Position numbers and translations under genes: made by a program
Notes under the pieces: generated by a model
Told to the model about the DNA's origin: nothing
Seen by the model: the letters and a program-made list of their open reading frames with translations, nothing else
The model's database searches: none
DNA from: JAIVJZ01 sp036386515
GTDB lineage: Bacteria; Acidobacteriota; Blastocatellia; Pyrinomonadales; Pyrinomonadaceae
Reading direction: 5' to 3'
Length of the DNA stretch: 64,000 nucleotides
Assembly (NCBI GenBank): GCA_036386515.1
Contig: DASVVO010000003.1
Span: forward strand, 11,670 to 75,669
Part shown: piece after piece, positions 17,777-25,740 of the stretch
Layout of the letters: every line of letters begins with the position of its first letter
How positions within the stretch are numbered: position 1 is the first letter of the stretch

Positions 17777-18304
17777 TTATTTGAAGTAGATCGGTTGGAA
17801 CTGCCCGTTGGAGTTTTTCGCCGCTTCGTCCCAACTGTGGATCGCCGCCACGATGTTGATGATCGGCATGGCGATGAACAGGCAGATGCCGACGACGACG
17901 AACGTCAGGATCGTGGCGACGATGGCATAGCCGATCGTCGCGGCGAAGATGCCGATGCCGAGGCCGGCTTTGTTAGGCACGAACAGGAGGCCGAGGCCGG
18001 GGAAGAAAAAACTGACGAGCGCGGGCACGATGGGATGCATCGGCTGATTCGCCGACGGCGTTTGCTGATAGCCGGGCGTCATGTTCTGCCCGGCGTTATA
18101 AGCGGGGTAATTGGGCGGAGGCGGCTGCGGCGTGTAGCCGCCCGCGGGGTTGTAGGGGTCGGCGGCGGCGGGCGGCTGGTTGTTCAAGTCGCCGCTCACG
18201 CGCCACGATTCAGGGGCGGGCGCGGGCGCGAGCGTCGCGCCGCAACTGACGCAAAATTTCGTTCCATCGACGTTGTTCGTACCGCAAGAGGCACAAGTTG
18301 CCAT
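17777..18304 (-). CDS. zinc-ribbon protein with proline-rich linker and C-terminal membrane helices
   Basis: 175 residues. The N-terminal double-CxxC zinc ribbon (ATCASCGTNN, FCVSCGATL) is followed by a Pro/Tyr/Asn-rich disordered linker (about 30-85) and two or three TM helices (PALVSFFFPGLGLLFVP, GIGIFAATIGYAIVATILTF). AAGGAGAAGATA precedes the ATG, a strong ribosome site. Membrane proteins of this layout are common in Acidobacteria and have no settled function. It is the first gene of the three-gene minus-strand cluster. Confidence 0.85.
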   Translation of the reverse strand: MATCASCGTNNVDGTKFCVSCGATLAPAPAPESWRVSGDLNNQPPAAADPYNPAGGYTPQPPPPNYPAYNAGQNMTPGYQQTPSANQPMHPIVPALVSFFFPGLGLLFVPNKAGLGIGIFAATIGYAIVATILTFVVVGICLFIAMPIINIVAAIHSWDEAAKNSNGQFQPIYFK

Positions 18305-18353
18305 TATCTTCTCCTTCGGGGGGTGGTTGAATTATTCGGGTCTTGAGCGTCCG

Positions 18354-19202
18354 TTAAATATTCGGAATCCAGAAATTCTGCCCGCCTTCGACGACACGCT
18401 TGAGTCCGAGGGCGCGCAACTCTTTCTCACGAACGCCGAGAAAAGTAAAGTGCGGCAGATCGTGGAGCACGGTTTGAAACCAACCGTGGCGCGCCAGAAT
18501 CTCGCGCACGCGCTCGTCGCGAAACTCCGTCGCGTCGAAAGCCAGCATGGCGAGATGCTGCGACGCGCCCGGCGCGGCCACCGACGACAGGATCGTCCGC
18601 GAAAAATCTTTGCTGAAAAAATTGCCGCGCGCTTCCTCCTGGAGCACGGCCGCGATCTGCTCGGCGCAACAGAGCGAGCCGAGACGTTCGGCCTCGTCGG
18701 GCGCGAGCGCGCTCGCCGCAACCCAGTAGGCCAGCGCGGGCGTGACGCGCGACTCCCACAGGCGGAGCGTGTCGGCATAACTGCGTCGCGCCGCCTCCGC
18801 GCCTCCGCGCGGCGTGATCTCCAGGCCGTGCGCGTGCGCCTCGGCGCGCGCCGCGAGCAGCGCGTCGAGCGCGGCCGGCTGCAACTCTATGCGCGCGTCT
18901 GAGATGAGAGCCACGCGCGGTTCGACCTCCGCCTGAAACCGCTCGCACTCTTCCTCGCTCCGAAACACGCAGCGCGTCGGCACGCGGACGAGGCTCGCAT
19001 CGGCGACGAACATCGCGCCGTATTCCGCCAGCAACCGACGCTCGACCCCGTCGCGCGCGTCGCACAACGCTTCCGGCCTCAGGCCGCGCCCGGCGAGCGA
19101 GCGCCTGAGCGCGGCGTAAAAAGGCGAGGCGATAAAATCGTCCTCCGGCGTTGCGGTCGGGTTGCGGCCGGGCGTGGCGGGGTGTTCGCTTTTTTTGCGC
19201 AT
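18354..19202 (-). CDS. putative VanY-like (M15) D-alanyl-D-alanine carboxypeptidase
   Basis: 282 residues without an obvious signal peptide. The C-terminal third contains PGASQHLAMLAFD, which fits the M15 zinc motif SxHxxxxAxD, and later LPHFTFLG in the position of the final His (VanY has ExWH; here DLPH). The N-terminal 150 residues are helical and not recognised. If active it would trim peptidoglycan stem peptides. The catalytic-base position differs from VanY, so activity is uncertain. It lies 49 nt upstream of the zinc-ribbon gene on the same strand. Confidence 0.55.
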   Translation of the reverse strand: MRKKSEHPATPGRNPTATPEDDFIASPFYAALRRSLAGRGLRPEALCDARDGVERRLLAEYGAMFVADASLVRVPTRCVFRSEEECERFQAEVEPRVALISDARIELQPAALDALLAARAEAHAHGLEITPRGGAEAARRSYADTLRLWESRVTPALAYWVAASALAPDEAERLGSLCCAEQIAAVLQEEARGNFFSKDFSRTILSSVAAPGASQHLAMLAFDATEFRDERVREILARHGWFQTVLHDLPHFTFLGVREKELRALGLKRVVEGGQNFWIPNI

Positions 19203-19350
19203 GCGCGGTTGTGGTTACGTCGGGCGTGCCTTTACGGTTTAGATGTTCTCGCTTTTCGCGGGGCGCGCGGGCGTGATGTATGCTACCAAGAGTCGGGGCT
19301 GAACGAAAGAACCGGCGAAAGAATTTGCGCCGCGCGGCGGGGAAAACTCC

Positions 19351-19689
19351 ATGGGGCGACTCGATCAATTTCGTGAAACGCTTGCCACCTATCGCAAATA
19401 CGGCTGGCAACTCGCGCGCGTGATGATGCGTCCCGACGCGCTCGCCGAACTGCGCGCCGCGACGGGCGGTGACAACTTCGAAAGCCTCACGGCGCGCGAA
19501 TTTCCGGTTGACGCCTTGTGGTTCGTGCGTCCCGCCGGGGGCGGGCGCGAGGCTTGGGAACTGCGCCTCGTCGCCGAAACTCCCTACGCGCTCTTTGAAC
19601 TCTTCGAGCCGGACGAGGAGGAGGAAGACCGCGAAGACGTGCGCCGCGAAATGGAAGCGAAGATGAAGGAGAGGCTGAACGTGGAATGA
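19351..19689 (+). CDS. conserved-looking hypothetical protein
   Basis: 112 residues, rich in charged residues, with an acidic patch near the end (EPDEEEEDREDVR). GGGGAAAAC lies before the ATG. The pattern YRKYGWQLARVMMRPDALAE is helical. No domain was recognised and there is no signal peptide or TM helix. It is monocistronic, facing the PDZ gene across a heptamer hairpin. Confidence 0.7.
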   Translation: MGRLDQFRETLATYRKYGWQLARVMMRPDALAELRAATGGDNFESLTAREFPVDALWFVRPAGGGREAWELRLVAETPYALFELFEPDEEEEDREDVRREMEAKMKERLNVE

Positions 19690-19695
19690 GAAGGC

Positions 19696-19772
19696 ATTCA
19701 GAAAACAGAAGACAGGAGTCAGAAGAAGAACAAGCCGCTTTCATTCTGACTCCTGTCTTCTGTTTTCTGAAT
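19696..19772. repeat. heptamer-armed hairpin (CAGAARA unit), perfect 29-bp arms
   Basis: Arms 19696-19724 and 19744-19772 are exact inverted copies (29 of 29). Units are CAGAAAA, CAGAAGA, CAGGAGT, CAGAAGA. The loop is GAAGAACAAGCCGCTTTCA. It lies between two convergent stops, at 19689 and 19781. Confidence 0.92.
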
Positions 19773-19780
19773 ACTATCTG

Positions 19781-20806
19781 CTACGTCCGTCGTCCCATCT
19801 TGACTGGGATCGTGACGCGCTGCCCCTCCCGGTAGACGACGACGTTGACGGTGCTGGCGGGCTTGGCGCGGTTGATGTAGCCGAACAGTCCCTCCTCGGT
19901 GCGGACGGGCTTGCCGTCGAACTCGACGACGATATCGCCGACTTTGAGACCGGCCAGATCGGCGGGGCGATTGGAATACACCTCGCCGAGGAGCATGCCG
20001 TGAATCTTCGTGCCCTCGACGGGCACGCGAGCCGTGGCCTCGATGCCGAGCATGCCTCTCTCTTTCGGCATAGAGGCGTCGGAGTTGTAGGCTTCGCTTG
20101 AGATGGTCGTCAACTGCGCGGTCTTCGTCTCGCCATCGCGCAGGAAAACGACCTCGACCGTCTTGCCGATGGGCGTTTCGCGCAGCATGTCTCTCAGGGC
20201 GTCTTCCCCTGTGACCGGCTTCCCGTCAAACTTCGTGATGATGTCGCCGTCGAGGAGTCCCGCTTTTTCAGCAGGGGTGCCGGGCAAAGATTCTTCGAGG
20301 ATCGCGCCTTGCTGCCCCTCCGTGTCGCCGAACTCCGACGCGCCGAAGAATGAGCGCGGTTGATTGCGCTCGGCGCGAGAGGAAACGTTTCGCTGCGCCA
20401 CCTCTCTCAACGCGCGGAACAGAAATACGCTGCCCACCACTCCGAGCGGAATGAGCAACAGGAACACCAGCGCGAACGCCAGCCACTTCCTGCCCTTGCG
20501 GCGACGGCGCGCGGGACTCAAACCCGGCTGCTGCCCCGCCGCCCCAGCGACGGGCGAGATCAGGGTGGTCTGCGCGCCCGCCGCACCCGTGAGCGAATGA
20601 TTGCCCGCGCCCATGCCGGACAGGTCGGCGACGCGGTCGAAGCGAACCGTCTCCACGTATTCGGCCATGCCCTCGCCGAGACGATAGCCGCACGAGCGAC
20701 AAAAGCGCAGCCCCTCCACGAGCGGCGCGCTGCAACTCGGACACATCTGCGGGGTCGCGCCGCCGCCGGCGGCCTCTCGTCCGGCGCGTTGAGTTTCGGT
20801 TTCCAT
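19781..20806 (-). CDS. zinc-ribbon, single-TM protein with two PDZ domains
   Basis: 341 residues. A zinc ribbon (Cys22, Cys25, Cys36, Cys39) at the cytoplasmic N-terminus is followed by a flexible stretch, a basic RRRKGRK segment and a TM helix (about 108-131). The rest is extracytoplasmic, with two PDZ domains (about 165-235 and 255-335; GIDxxIITKFDGKPV-type pattern DGDIITKFDGKPVTGEDAL, and GDIVVEFDGKPV). There is no protease domain, so it is probably a scaffold or sensor and not a DegP-like enzyme. AGGG precedes ATG 20806; the longer frame to 20854 is not favoured. Confidence 0.85.
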   Translation of the reverse strand: METETQRAGREAAGGGATPQMCPSCSAPLVEGLRFCRSCGYRLGEGMAEYVETVRFDRVADLSGMGAGNHSLTGAAGAQTTLISPVAGAAGQQPGLSPARRRRKGRKWLAFALVFLLLIPLGVVGSVFLFRALREVAQRNVSSRAERNQPRSFFGASEFGDTEGQQGAILEESLPGTPAEKAGLLDGDIITKFDGKPVTGEDALRDMLRETPIGKTVEVVFLRDGETKTAQLTTISSEAYNSDASMPKERGMLGIEATARVPVEGTKIHGMLLGEVYSNRPADLAGLKVGDIVVEFDGKPVRTEEGLFGYINRAKPASTVNVVVYREGQRVTIPVKMGRRT

Positions 20807-21014
20807 AAGATTTTCCCTGTCCCGTGCTGGAATGGCGGACACCGCTGCGGGCATCCGATCACATCTAAGCGTCAGGAATTATACGCCAACTCGCGCACCC
20901 CGGTTGCACATTCATACGCCCGCGGCATAAACTTTCGCGCGCTCTGAAAACAGCGTAGACCACGGCGCGGCCGGAAAGCGCGCCAACCGTCCGATGAAAG
21001 AATGAGGCCCCGAC

Positions 21015-21248
21015 TTGGAAGTAGTTAAAGCCCTCGCTGCTTTGCAGCCGCTCTACGGTAAAGACAACATCGAGATCGTGACCGGCGACGGCACGCGCGT
21101 GCGCGGTCTCGTCAAGAGCATGAAAACGACGCAAGCTCTCACCAAACCGAGCGTTAAAATCCAACGCGCCGACGGCGAGATCATCAAGATCACCTTCGAC
21201 ACCATCACCGAGATCGTGGATCACAACCCCACGGAAACCGCTCGTTGA
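21015..21248 (+). CDS. small conserved-type hypothetical protein, TTG start
   Basis: 77 residues starting at TTG with ATGAGG upstream. The sequence alternates short strands (IEIVTGDGTRVRGLV, SVKIQRADGEIIKITFDTI), which reads like a small beta-barrel of the Sm/SH3 kind. I do not recognise a family. A GC-rich hairpin with T-run follows. Confidence 0.6.
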   Translation: MEVVKALAALQPLYGKDNIEIVTGDGTRVRGLVKSMKTTQALTKPSVKIQRADGEIIKITFDTITEIVDHNPTETAR

Positions 21249-21264
21249 CGGGCGTCCGGTATTT

Positions 21265-21306
21265 TGCGGCGGGCGCGGGTTGCGCGCCGCCGGATATTTT
21301 GTTTTT
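21265..21306 (+). terminator. probable terminator
   Basis: An imperfect GC stem (GGCGGGCGCG against GCGCGCCGCC) is followed by TATTTTGTTTTT. Confidence 0.55.
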
Positions 21307-21399
21307 CCCCGTGACAGTCTCTTCGTCGCGGGTAGTTTTTAAGGTATGATATTTCGCGCGCGGGTGGTCTGACAGGAAGCGTCCCGCGCGCCGTCGCTT

Positions 21400-22041
21400 A
21401 TGCAGAAAACTTCCGACATCACGATTCAGGAATTCGGCGGGCGCGTGGCGAGCGTGTGGCAGGGCTTGCGCCCTTCGACGCGCAGCCTCGTCGAACGCGC
21501 GCTCACGTCGGCCGCGCCCGTCACCGCCGCGTCGCCGCGCTGTAGCACGCCCTACGATGCGCGCTCCGAATGGGAACTCAGCCGTCTGCTCGCCGCGCTC
21601 GACGGGCGCGCGAAAGAGACGGGCGTGCGCGTCCTCAGCCTCGAAGAGGTGTGCGAACTGGCGCGCATGGCTGAAACCTGCGCTCGCGTGCTGCACAGCG
21701 AGGCGCGTTCGGCGGAAGTCTTCGCGCAGCTTTTGGAGCGCGCCCTCGCCATCCGCGACTACAAGCGCGTGGACGTGCTGGCCGACACCTTCGCCGCGCG
21801 TCTCCCGGCCGCAGAGGTGTGCGAACTGGCGCGCCACCCGAACCCGAGCGTCCGCGCCCTCGCGCACGAAGCCCTCGCGCAATCGCCGACGGGCGTGCTC
21901 GTCGAACTGCTCGGCGACCCGGTGGATGCAGACGTGGCGCGCGACGCGCTCGTCTTGCAGGCCGACGATTACGGCTCGGAAGAAGCCCGCTGGGTCGTCA
22001 GCGCGTTGGAGCGCGCCGACGCCAGCGAAGACGAACTATAG
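21400..22041 (+). CDS. HEAT-like helical-repeat hypothetical protein
   Basis: 213 residues, almost all helical. The second half reads as HEAT-like units (AEVCELARHPNPSVRALAHE, TGVLVELLGDPVDADVARDA). No signal peptide or catalytic motif is seen. It probably serves as a binding scaffold. A -10-like TATGAT (21344) sits upstream and a strong terminator follows. Confidence 0.7.
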   Translation: MQKTSDITIQEFGGRVASVWQGLRPSTRSLVERALTSAAPVTAASPRCSTPYDARSEWELSRLLAALDGRAKETGVRVLSLEEVCELARMAETCARVLHSEARSAEVFAQLLERALAIRDYKRVDVLADTFAARLPAAEVCELARHPNPSVRALAHEALAQSPTGVLVELLGDPVDADVARDALVLQADDYGSEEARWVVSALERADASEDEL

Positions 22042-22070
22042 AGCCGACGCGAAATTATCGTTGAACGATC

Positions 22071-22107
22071 AAAAAGCCGCTCGACTTCGAGCGGCTTTTC
22101 ACTTTTA
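22071..22107 (+). terminator. intrinsic terminator
   Basis: A perfect 13-bp stem (22072-22084 with 22087-22099) with an A-tract before and TTTT after, usable in both directions between convergent genes. Confidence 0.88.
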
Positions 22108-22118
22108 ACCTCACGCTT

Positions 22119-22460
22119 CTATTCCCACTCGCCGCACTTCAATTCCACGACATACGCGCCCAGTTCGTTATGCGCCCGCCGCGTGTAGGTGAAAGCGCGC
22201 TCCAGCGCGGCCGTCCCCGCCAAACGCCGTTCGTCCAAATCCTGTTGCTCATCCGGCGCGGGCGGGGGAGCCAAACCGCAAATCAACTGGATCAAGGCGT
22301 CGAGCATGTCGCCGTCGTCATAGCGTGTGAAGGCATCAACCAACTCAGACGCCCTCTCCTGCGTGACGGGCAAAGTTGACCAACGCCTGATAGGTTCGTC
22401 GAAATCCGGCTCTCGGCGCGGGCGAGCGGGTGGTGTCCGCGTGTTATTATCTCTTCGCAT
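22119..22460 (-). CDS. hypothetical protein
   Basis: 113 residues, with a basic N-terminus then helices (ASELVDAFTRYDDGDMLDALIQLICG). AAAGGAAC precedes the ATG at a proper distance. No family was recognised. Confidence 0.6.
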   Translation of the reverse strand: MRRDNNTRTPPARPRREPDFDEPIRRWSTLPVTQERASELVDAFTRYDDGDMLDALIQLICGLAPPPAPDEQQDLDERRLAGTAALERAFTYTRRAHNELGAYVVELKCGEWE

Positions 22461-22493
22461 CAGTAGTTCCTTTCACGAGTGGTTACTGGTGTA

Positions 22494-22530
22494 GAGGACT
22501 TACCAAGACCGCTATCTTCGGTAAGTCCTC
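22494..22530. promoter_or_regulatory. 11-bp inverted repeat in a divergent promoter region
   Basis: GAGGACTTACC (22494-22504) and GGTAAGTCCTC (22520-22530), with AAGA/TCTT continuing the stem inside the loop. It lies between the divergent genes at 22460 and 22647, so it may be an operator or a leader hairpin. There is no T-run. Confidence 0.5.
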
Positions 22531-22646
22531 GCCTATTTCTGCCGATGGCGGAAACTATATCGCAAGGATTAGAGATGGTCAATAGTAATCTTGCGTGTGC
22601 GATAGGGTTTGTGCCAATTAAAGTTTCTACGATGAAAGGAAACTGA

Positions 22647-22874
22647 GTGTCTAAGACCTTAACCACACAAGAAGCCGCCAAGAGATTAGACATCTCCGCT
22701 ATTCGTGTGCGCCAATTAATCAGTGCCGGACGTTTGCCTGCGGAAAAGTTTGGACGTGATTATATGATCAAGGAAGAAGATTTAGAGTTAGTTGCAGACC
22801 GCAAACCCGGCAGACCGCCGAAGGATAAAGCTGAGACAAGTTCAAAGGCGAGTAAGAAGAGAAGGAAGGGATAG
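22647..22874 (+). CDS. small excisionase-family helix-turn-helix DNA-binding protein
   Basis: 75 residues. Residues 5-48 (TTQEAAKRLDISAIRVRQLI, then GRLPAEKFGRDYMIKEEDL) are a textbook MerR/excisionase-type HTH_17 domain. The tail is Lys/Pro/Ser-rich. It starts at GTG with AAAGGA upstream. The gene and its leader are visibly richer in A+T than their neighbours, which suggests transfer. No integrase or plasmid gene is adjacent, so it may be a stray regulator from a lost element. Confidence 0.85.
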   Translation: MSKTLTTQEAAKRLDISAIRVRQLISAGRLPAEKFGRDYMIKEEDLELVADRKPGRPPKDKAETSSKASKKRRKG

Positions 22875-22917
22875 CGGACACTAAATTTGACGTGAGTCTG
22901 ATGTAAGCGAAAATGCT

Positions 22918-22942
22918 TAAAAGCCCTGTGAGGGGCTTTCAA
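22918..22942. terminator. bidirectional terminator between convergent genes
   Basis: AAAAGCCCT-GTG-AGGGGCTTT hairpin with A/T flanks, between the HTH gene and ispH. Confidence 0.75.
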
Positions 22943-22945
22943 TTA

Positions 22946-23806
22946 TCACGCCGCAGAACTTTGCCTCCCGCCGATCTCGCGAAGCCGCGCCACCACTTGT
23001 TCGATCAGCCAGTTGGGCGTCGAAGCCCCGGCGGTGACGCCCACGCGCTCGACGCCGCGCAAGTCATCCGCGTCGATCTCCTCCGGCGTCTCGATGAGGA
23101 AACTCCGCTCACACTGTTCCTTGCAGACCGAGAGCAGTTTCAGACTGTTCGACGAATGCTTGCCGCCGATAATGTAGAAGGCTTCGACGTGCCCGGCGAG
23201 AGCGCGGGCGGCGTCTTGCCGGTCGCGCGTGGCCGAACAGATGGTGTTGACGATCTGCGGCTCGCTATCGGACTTGGCGCGGATGGCTTCGGCGGCTTCG
23301 AGGAAGGTGCTCAGTTTGATCGTGGTCTGCGAGACGACGAGCGGCGCGTGGAGCGCGGGCAGGTGCGCCACCTCGGCCGCATCGCGCACGACGTGCGAAT
23401 TATTCGGCGCGTAACCGACGACGCCGATCATCTCCGGGTGATCCGGGTTGCCGACGACCACCACGTCGCGCCCCTCGGCGGCGGCGCGCTCGGCGAGTTT
23501 CTGCACTTTGGTTACGAACGGGCAGGTCGCGTCAACCACGTGGGCGGCGCGCGCTTCGAGTTCGCGCTGCACCTGCGGCGTCACGCCGTGGGCGCGGATG
23601 ACGGCCGTCACCTCGCCTTCCACATCGGCCGGCGCGTCGATCGTGGCGACCCCGTGCGCTTCGAGGCGTTGAATCTCCTGCGTGTTGTGAATGAGCGGCC
23701 CCAGAGTGCGGACGCGCGCGCCTTGCGAGAGGGCGTCCTCCACCATCTCCACGGCGCGCTCGACGCCGAAACAGAACCCGTACTCCTCGGCCAGCAAAAC
23801 CTGCAT
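22946..23806 (-). CDS. ispH: 4-hydroxy-3-methylbut-2-enyl diphosphate reductase
   Basis: 286 residues, the iron-sulfur enzyme of the last MEP-pathway step, making IPP and DMAPP. The three cluster cysteines are present: Cys12 (GFCFGVERA), Cys95 (DATCPFVTK) and Cys189 (NTICSATRDRQ). Substrate motifs RAHGVTP, VSQTTIKLSTF and GGKHSSNS are intact, as is the final VTAGASTP. It has no N-terminal extension. It is the last gene of a minus-strand series starting with the helicase. Confidence 0.95.
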   Translation of the reverse strand: MQVLLAEEYGFCFGVERAVEMVEDALSQGARVRTLGPLIHNTQEIQRLEAHGVATIDAPADVEGEVTAVIRAHGVTPQVQRELEARAAHVVDATCPFVTKVQKLAERAAAEGRDVVVVGNPDHPEMIGVVGYAPNNSHVVRDAAEVAHLPALHAPLVVSQTTIKLSTFLEAAEAIRAKSDSEPQIVNTICSATRDRQDAARALAGHVEAFYIIGGKHSSNSLKLLSVCKEQCERSFLIETPEEIDADDLRGVERVGVTAGASTPNWLIEQVVARLREIGGRQSSAA

Positions 23807-23917
23807 GCGCTATTCCCTTCCGAATACTCGCTGTGTGTGATTCCCGACTTTGAGACTCGCGCTCCGAGGGCAAGCGTCCGCCGTTGCGGCGCGAACGCGC
23901 GCGAACTCGAACCTATT

Positions 23918-24205
23918 TTACCCCATGCCCTCCGGGGGCGGCGTCTGCGTCTGCGCCTGCGGTTCACGCGCGGAACGCCGCTGCCATTCTTCGCGCAGGC
24001 GGTCGCCGCCGCTGAGAGCTTCGTCGATCCAGTTGATCTTCCGGTCGGCCAGCCAGCCGACGCCGCTCCAGAAATTCTTTTCAAACTCGCCGAGCTTATG
24101 AGCCACGTCGCGCGGCAGAACGGCGTAAGATGCGTCGCACAGGAAACGCCACGCGTCGCAGAGCGTGTCGCCGGTGTGGTAGCGGGTTTCGTTTGCTTCA
24201 GCCAT
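23918..24205 (-). CDS. hypothetical protein
   Basis: 95 residues, Trp-rich and helical (DAWRFLCDASYAVLPRDVAH, WSGVGWLADRKINWIDEAL), with a Pro/Gln tail. GAAGGAG precedes the ATG. No TM helix or known domain. It sits 111 nt upstream of ispH. Confidence 0.65.
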   Translation of the reverse strand: MAEANETRYHTGDTLCDAWRFLCDASYAVLPRDVAHKLGEFEKNFWSGVGWLADRKINWIDEALSGGDRLREEWQRRSAREPQAQTQTPPPEGMG

Positions 24206-24293
24206 AAATAAAATTCACTCCTTCAACATCGTCATACGCCCGCGCCGCCCGGTTCGTTCCAAGCCAAATACTAGCATAACGAACGCGGTAATC

Positions 24294-24782
24294 TCAGGAC
24301 TTCGCCGGGGTCGGCGGCCTGATGCCGGTGTACTGCGCCGACGCGATGCGCCACTTGCCGCGCGTCTTGCGGCAGACGAACGTGCAGCGGAAGGCGCGGC
24401 TCACAAGTTGCCCGTCGGGAGTTTTGATCGTGAACGGGAGGCGCGCGACGACTATCGCCGTGTCGCTGTAAATGCGACTCGTGATTTCGTCCAACTCGTA
24501 GGAAACCATCTCGCCCTGCCGCGCGCTCTTTTTTTCGGGCGCGTAGAAGCCGAGCACCTTCGCGCGCGGGTCAACCTCGCCCGCGGGCGAAATCTCGACG
24601 TAATCGGGCGCGAGAATTTCGTCCAGCTTGGCCGCGTCGTAGTTCTTCTGCGCTTCGGCCAGTTGCCGGACGAGACCGAGAACTTCCCCTTCGACTTTGA
24701 ACTTGAAGCCTTGCGGCGGCGCGGCCTGCGTGTGAACGAAAACCAGAAGCATCAAGGTCAGGCACGACACTAATCGTCTCAT
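24294..24782 (-). CDS. secreted SnoaL/NTF2-like (DUF4440-type) protein
   Basis: 162 residues with a signal peptide (LVSCLTLMLLVFVHTQAA). The remainder fits the NTF2-like cone fold: helix AEAQKNYDAAKLDEILAPDY, then strands (VVARLPFTIKTPD, FRCTFVCRKTRGKWRIASAQ). Such domains bind small molecules or act as isomerases; no catalytic pattern is visible. The start at 24782 is supported by GGAGAG; the longer frame to 24905 is not. Confidence 0.82.
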   Translation of the reverse strand: MRRLVSCLTLMLLVFVHTQAAPPQGFKFKVEGEVLGLVRQLAEAQKNYDAAKLDEILAPDYVEISPAGEVDPRAKVLGFYAPEKKSARQGEMVSYELDEITSRIYSDTAIVVARLPFTIKTPDGQLVSRAFRCTFVCRKTRGKWRIASAQYTGIRPPTPAKS

Positions 24783-24932
24783 ATTTTTTTCTCTCCGGTT
24801 CAAGCGGCGTTTGCGGGCGAAAATTTCAGGCTCCGCCATCTTTACGTTCAGCGCGTGGCTCAGGTTTCCGCGCGCGATGAACAGTCGCGCGCTCTTGTCC
24901 GTCAACCGCGTTTTGCAATCTCGTCTCGCGGT

Positions 24933-25697
24933 CTATTTCTCTTCCCCGATGGCTTCCTTCACGACCGGCCACATCATCTTCGCCCAGTACTCGTAGCCCT
25001 CGTCGGAGGGATGAAAACCGTCGCCGGAGAAAAATTCCGGGTGATTGGGGATCACCGTGCGGCTCATGTCGTAGGCGTCAACCAGCAGCAGGTCGTGCCG
25101 CCGGGCGATCTCGGCGATGTGCGTGTTGAAGAGTTGGATGCGCTGCCGCACCTGTTCGTGGAGGAAGGCGGGAACGCGCGGGGCGTGCGAGATGTCCGGG
25201 ATGTTGGTGGCGACGATGGGCGCGTCCGTCCTGCTTTTCAGACGCGTGACGATCTCCTCGTAGTTGCGCGCAAACTGGTCGGGCGCGACGCCGTGGCTCA
25301 CGTCGTTGATGCCGATGCCGAGCGTGATGAGGGTGGGGCGCGTGGAGTCGAGGCGCGTGAGTTGGCCGCGCAGCACGTCGGCGGTCTGCGCGCCGCTCAC
25401 GCAAAAGTTTCGCAGGTTCGACCCGGCGCGCACGCGCTTGATGCGCTCGAAAACGCGCGCCACGTAGCCGCCTTTGCGCGCCCCGACGCCGACGCCCGTC
25501 GAATCGCCGAACGCGACGTAGAGAACCGGCGTTGCCGCCGCCGTTGTGGTCGCCGTCGCAGCTATTTTCTGTTCCGCCCTCATGTCCGTCCCCTCGTCCC
25601 GGCTCGCCCGCGTTCGTCTCAACCCGCACGCCGCGCTGACCAACAACAGGAACGCCAGCGCGTAAATTACCAAAGCGCGATAAAACCCCTGGCTCAT
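24933..25697 (-). CDS. SGNH/GDSL-family hydrolase
   Basis: 254 residues. Export signal is ALVIYALAFLLLVSAACG, with Cys24 a possible lipoprotein Cys though the lipobox is imperfect. The SGNH blocks are in order: FGDSTGVGVG with nucleophile Ser66 (block I), SGAQ (block II), GIGIND (block III, Asn) and DGFHPSDEG (block V, Asp-His). This is an extracytoplasmic esterase or lipase of unknown substrate. CAGGAG precedes ATG 25697. The helicase stop lies 43 nt upstream on the same strand. Confidence 0.9.
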   Translation of the reverse strand: MSQGFYRALVIYALAFLLLVSAACGLRRTRASRDEGTDMRAEQKIAATATTTAAATPVLYVAFGDSTGVGVGARKGGYVARVFERIKRVRAGSNLRNFCVSGAQTADVLRGQLTRLDSTRPTLITLGIGINDVSHGVAPDQFARNYEEIVTRLKSRTDAPIVATNIPDISHAPRVPAFLHEQVRQRIQLFNTHIAEIARRHDLLLVDAYDMSRTVIPNHPEFFSGDGFHPSDEGYEYWAKMMWPVVKEAIGEEK

Positions 25698-25740
25698 AAA
25701 ACTCCTGACCCGTAAAACCTTTCCCCGGCCAAATTGCCGT

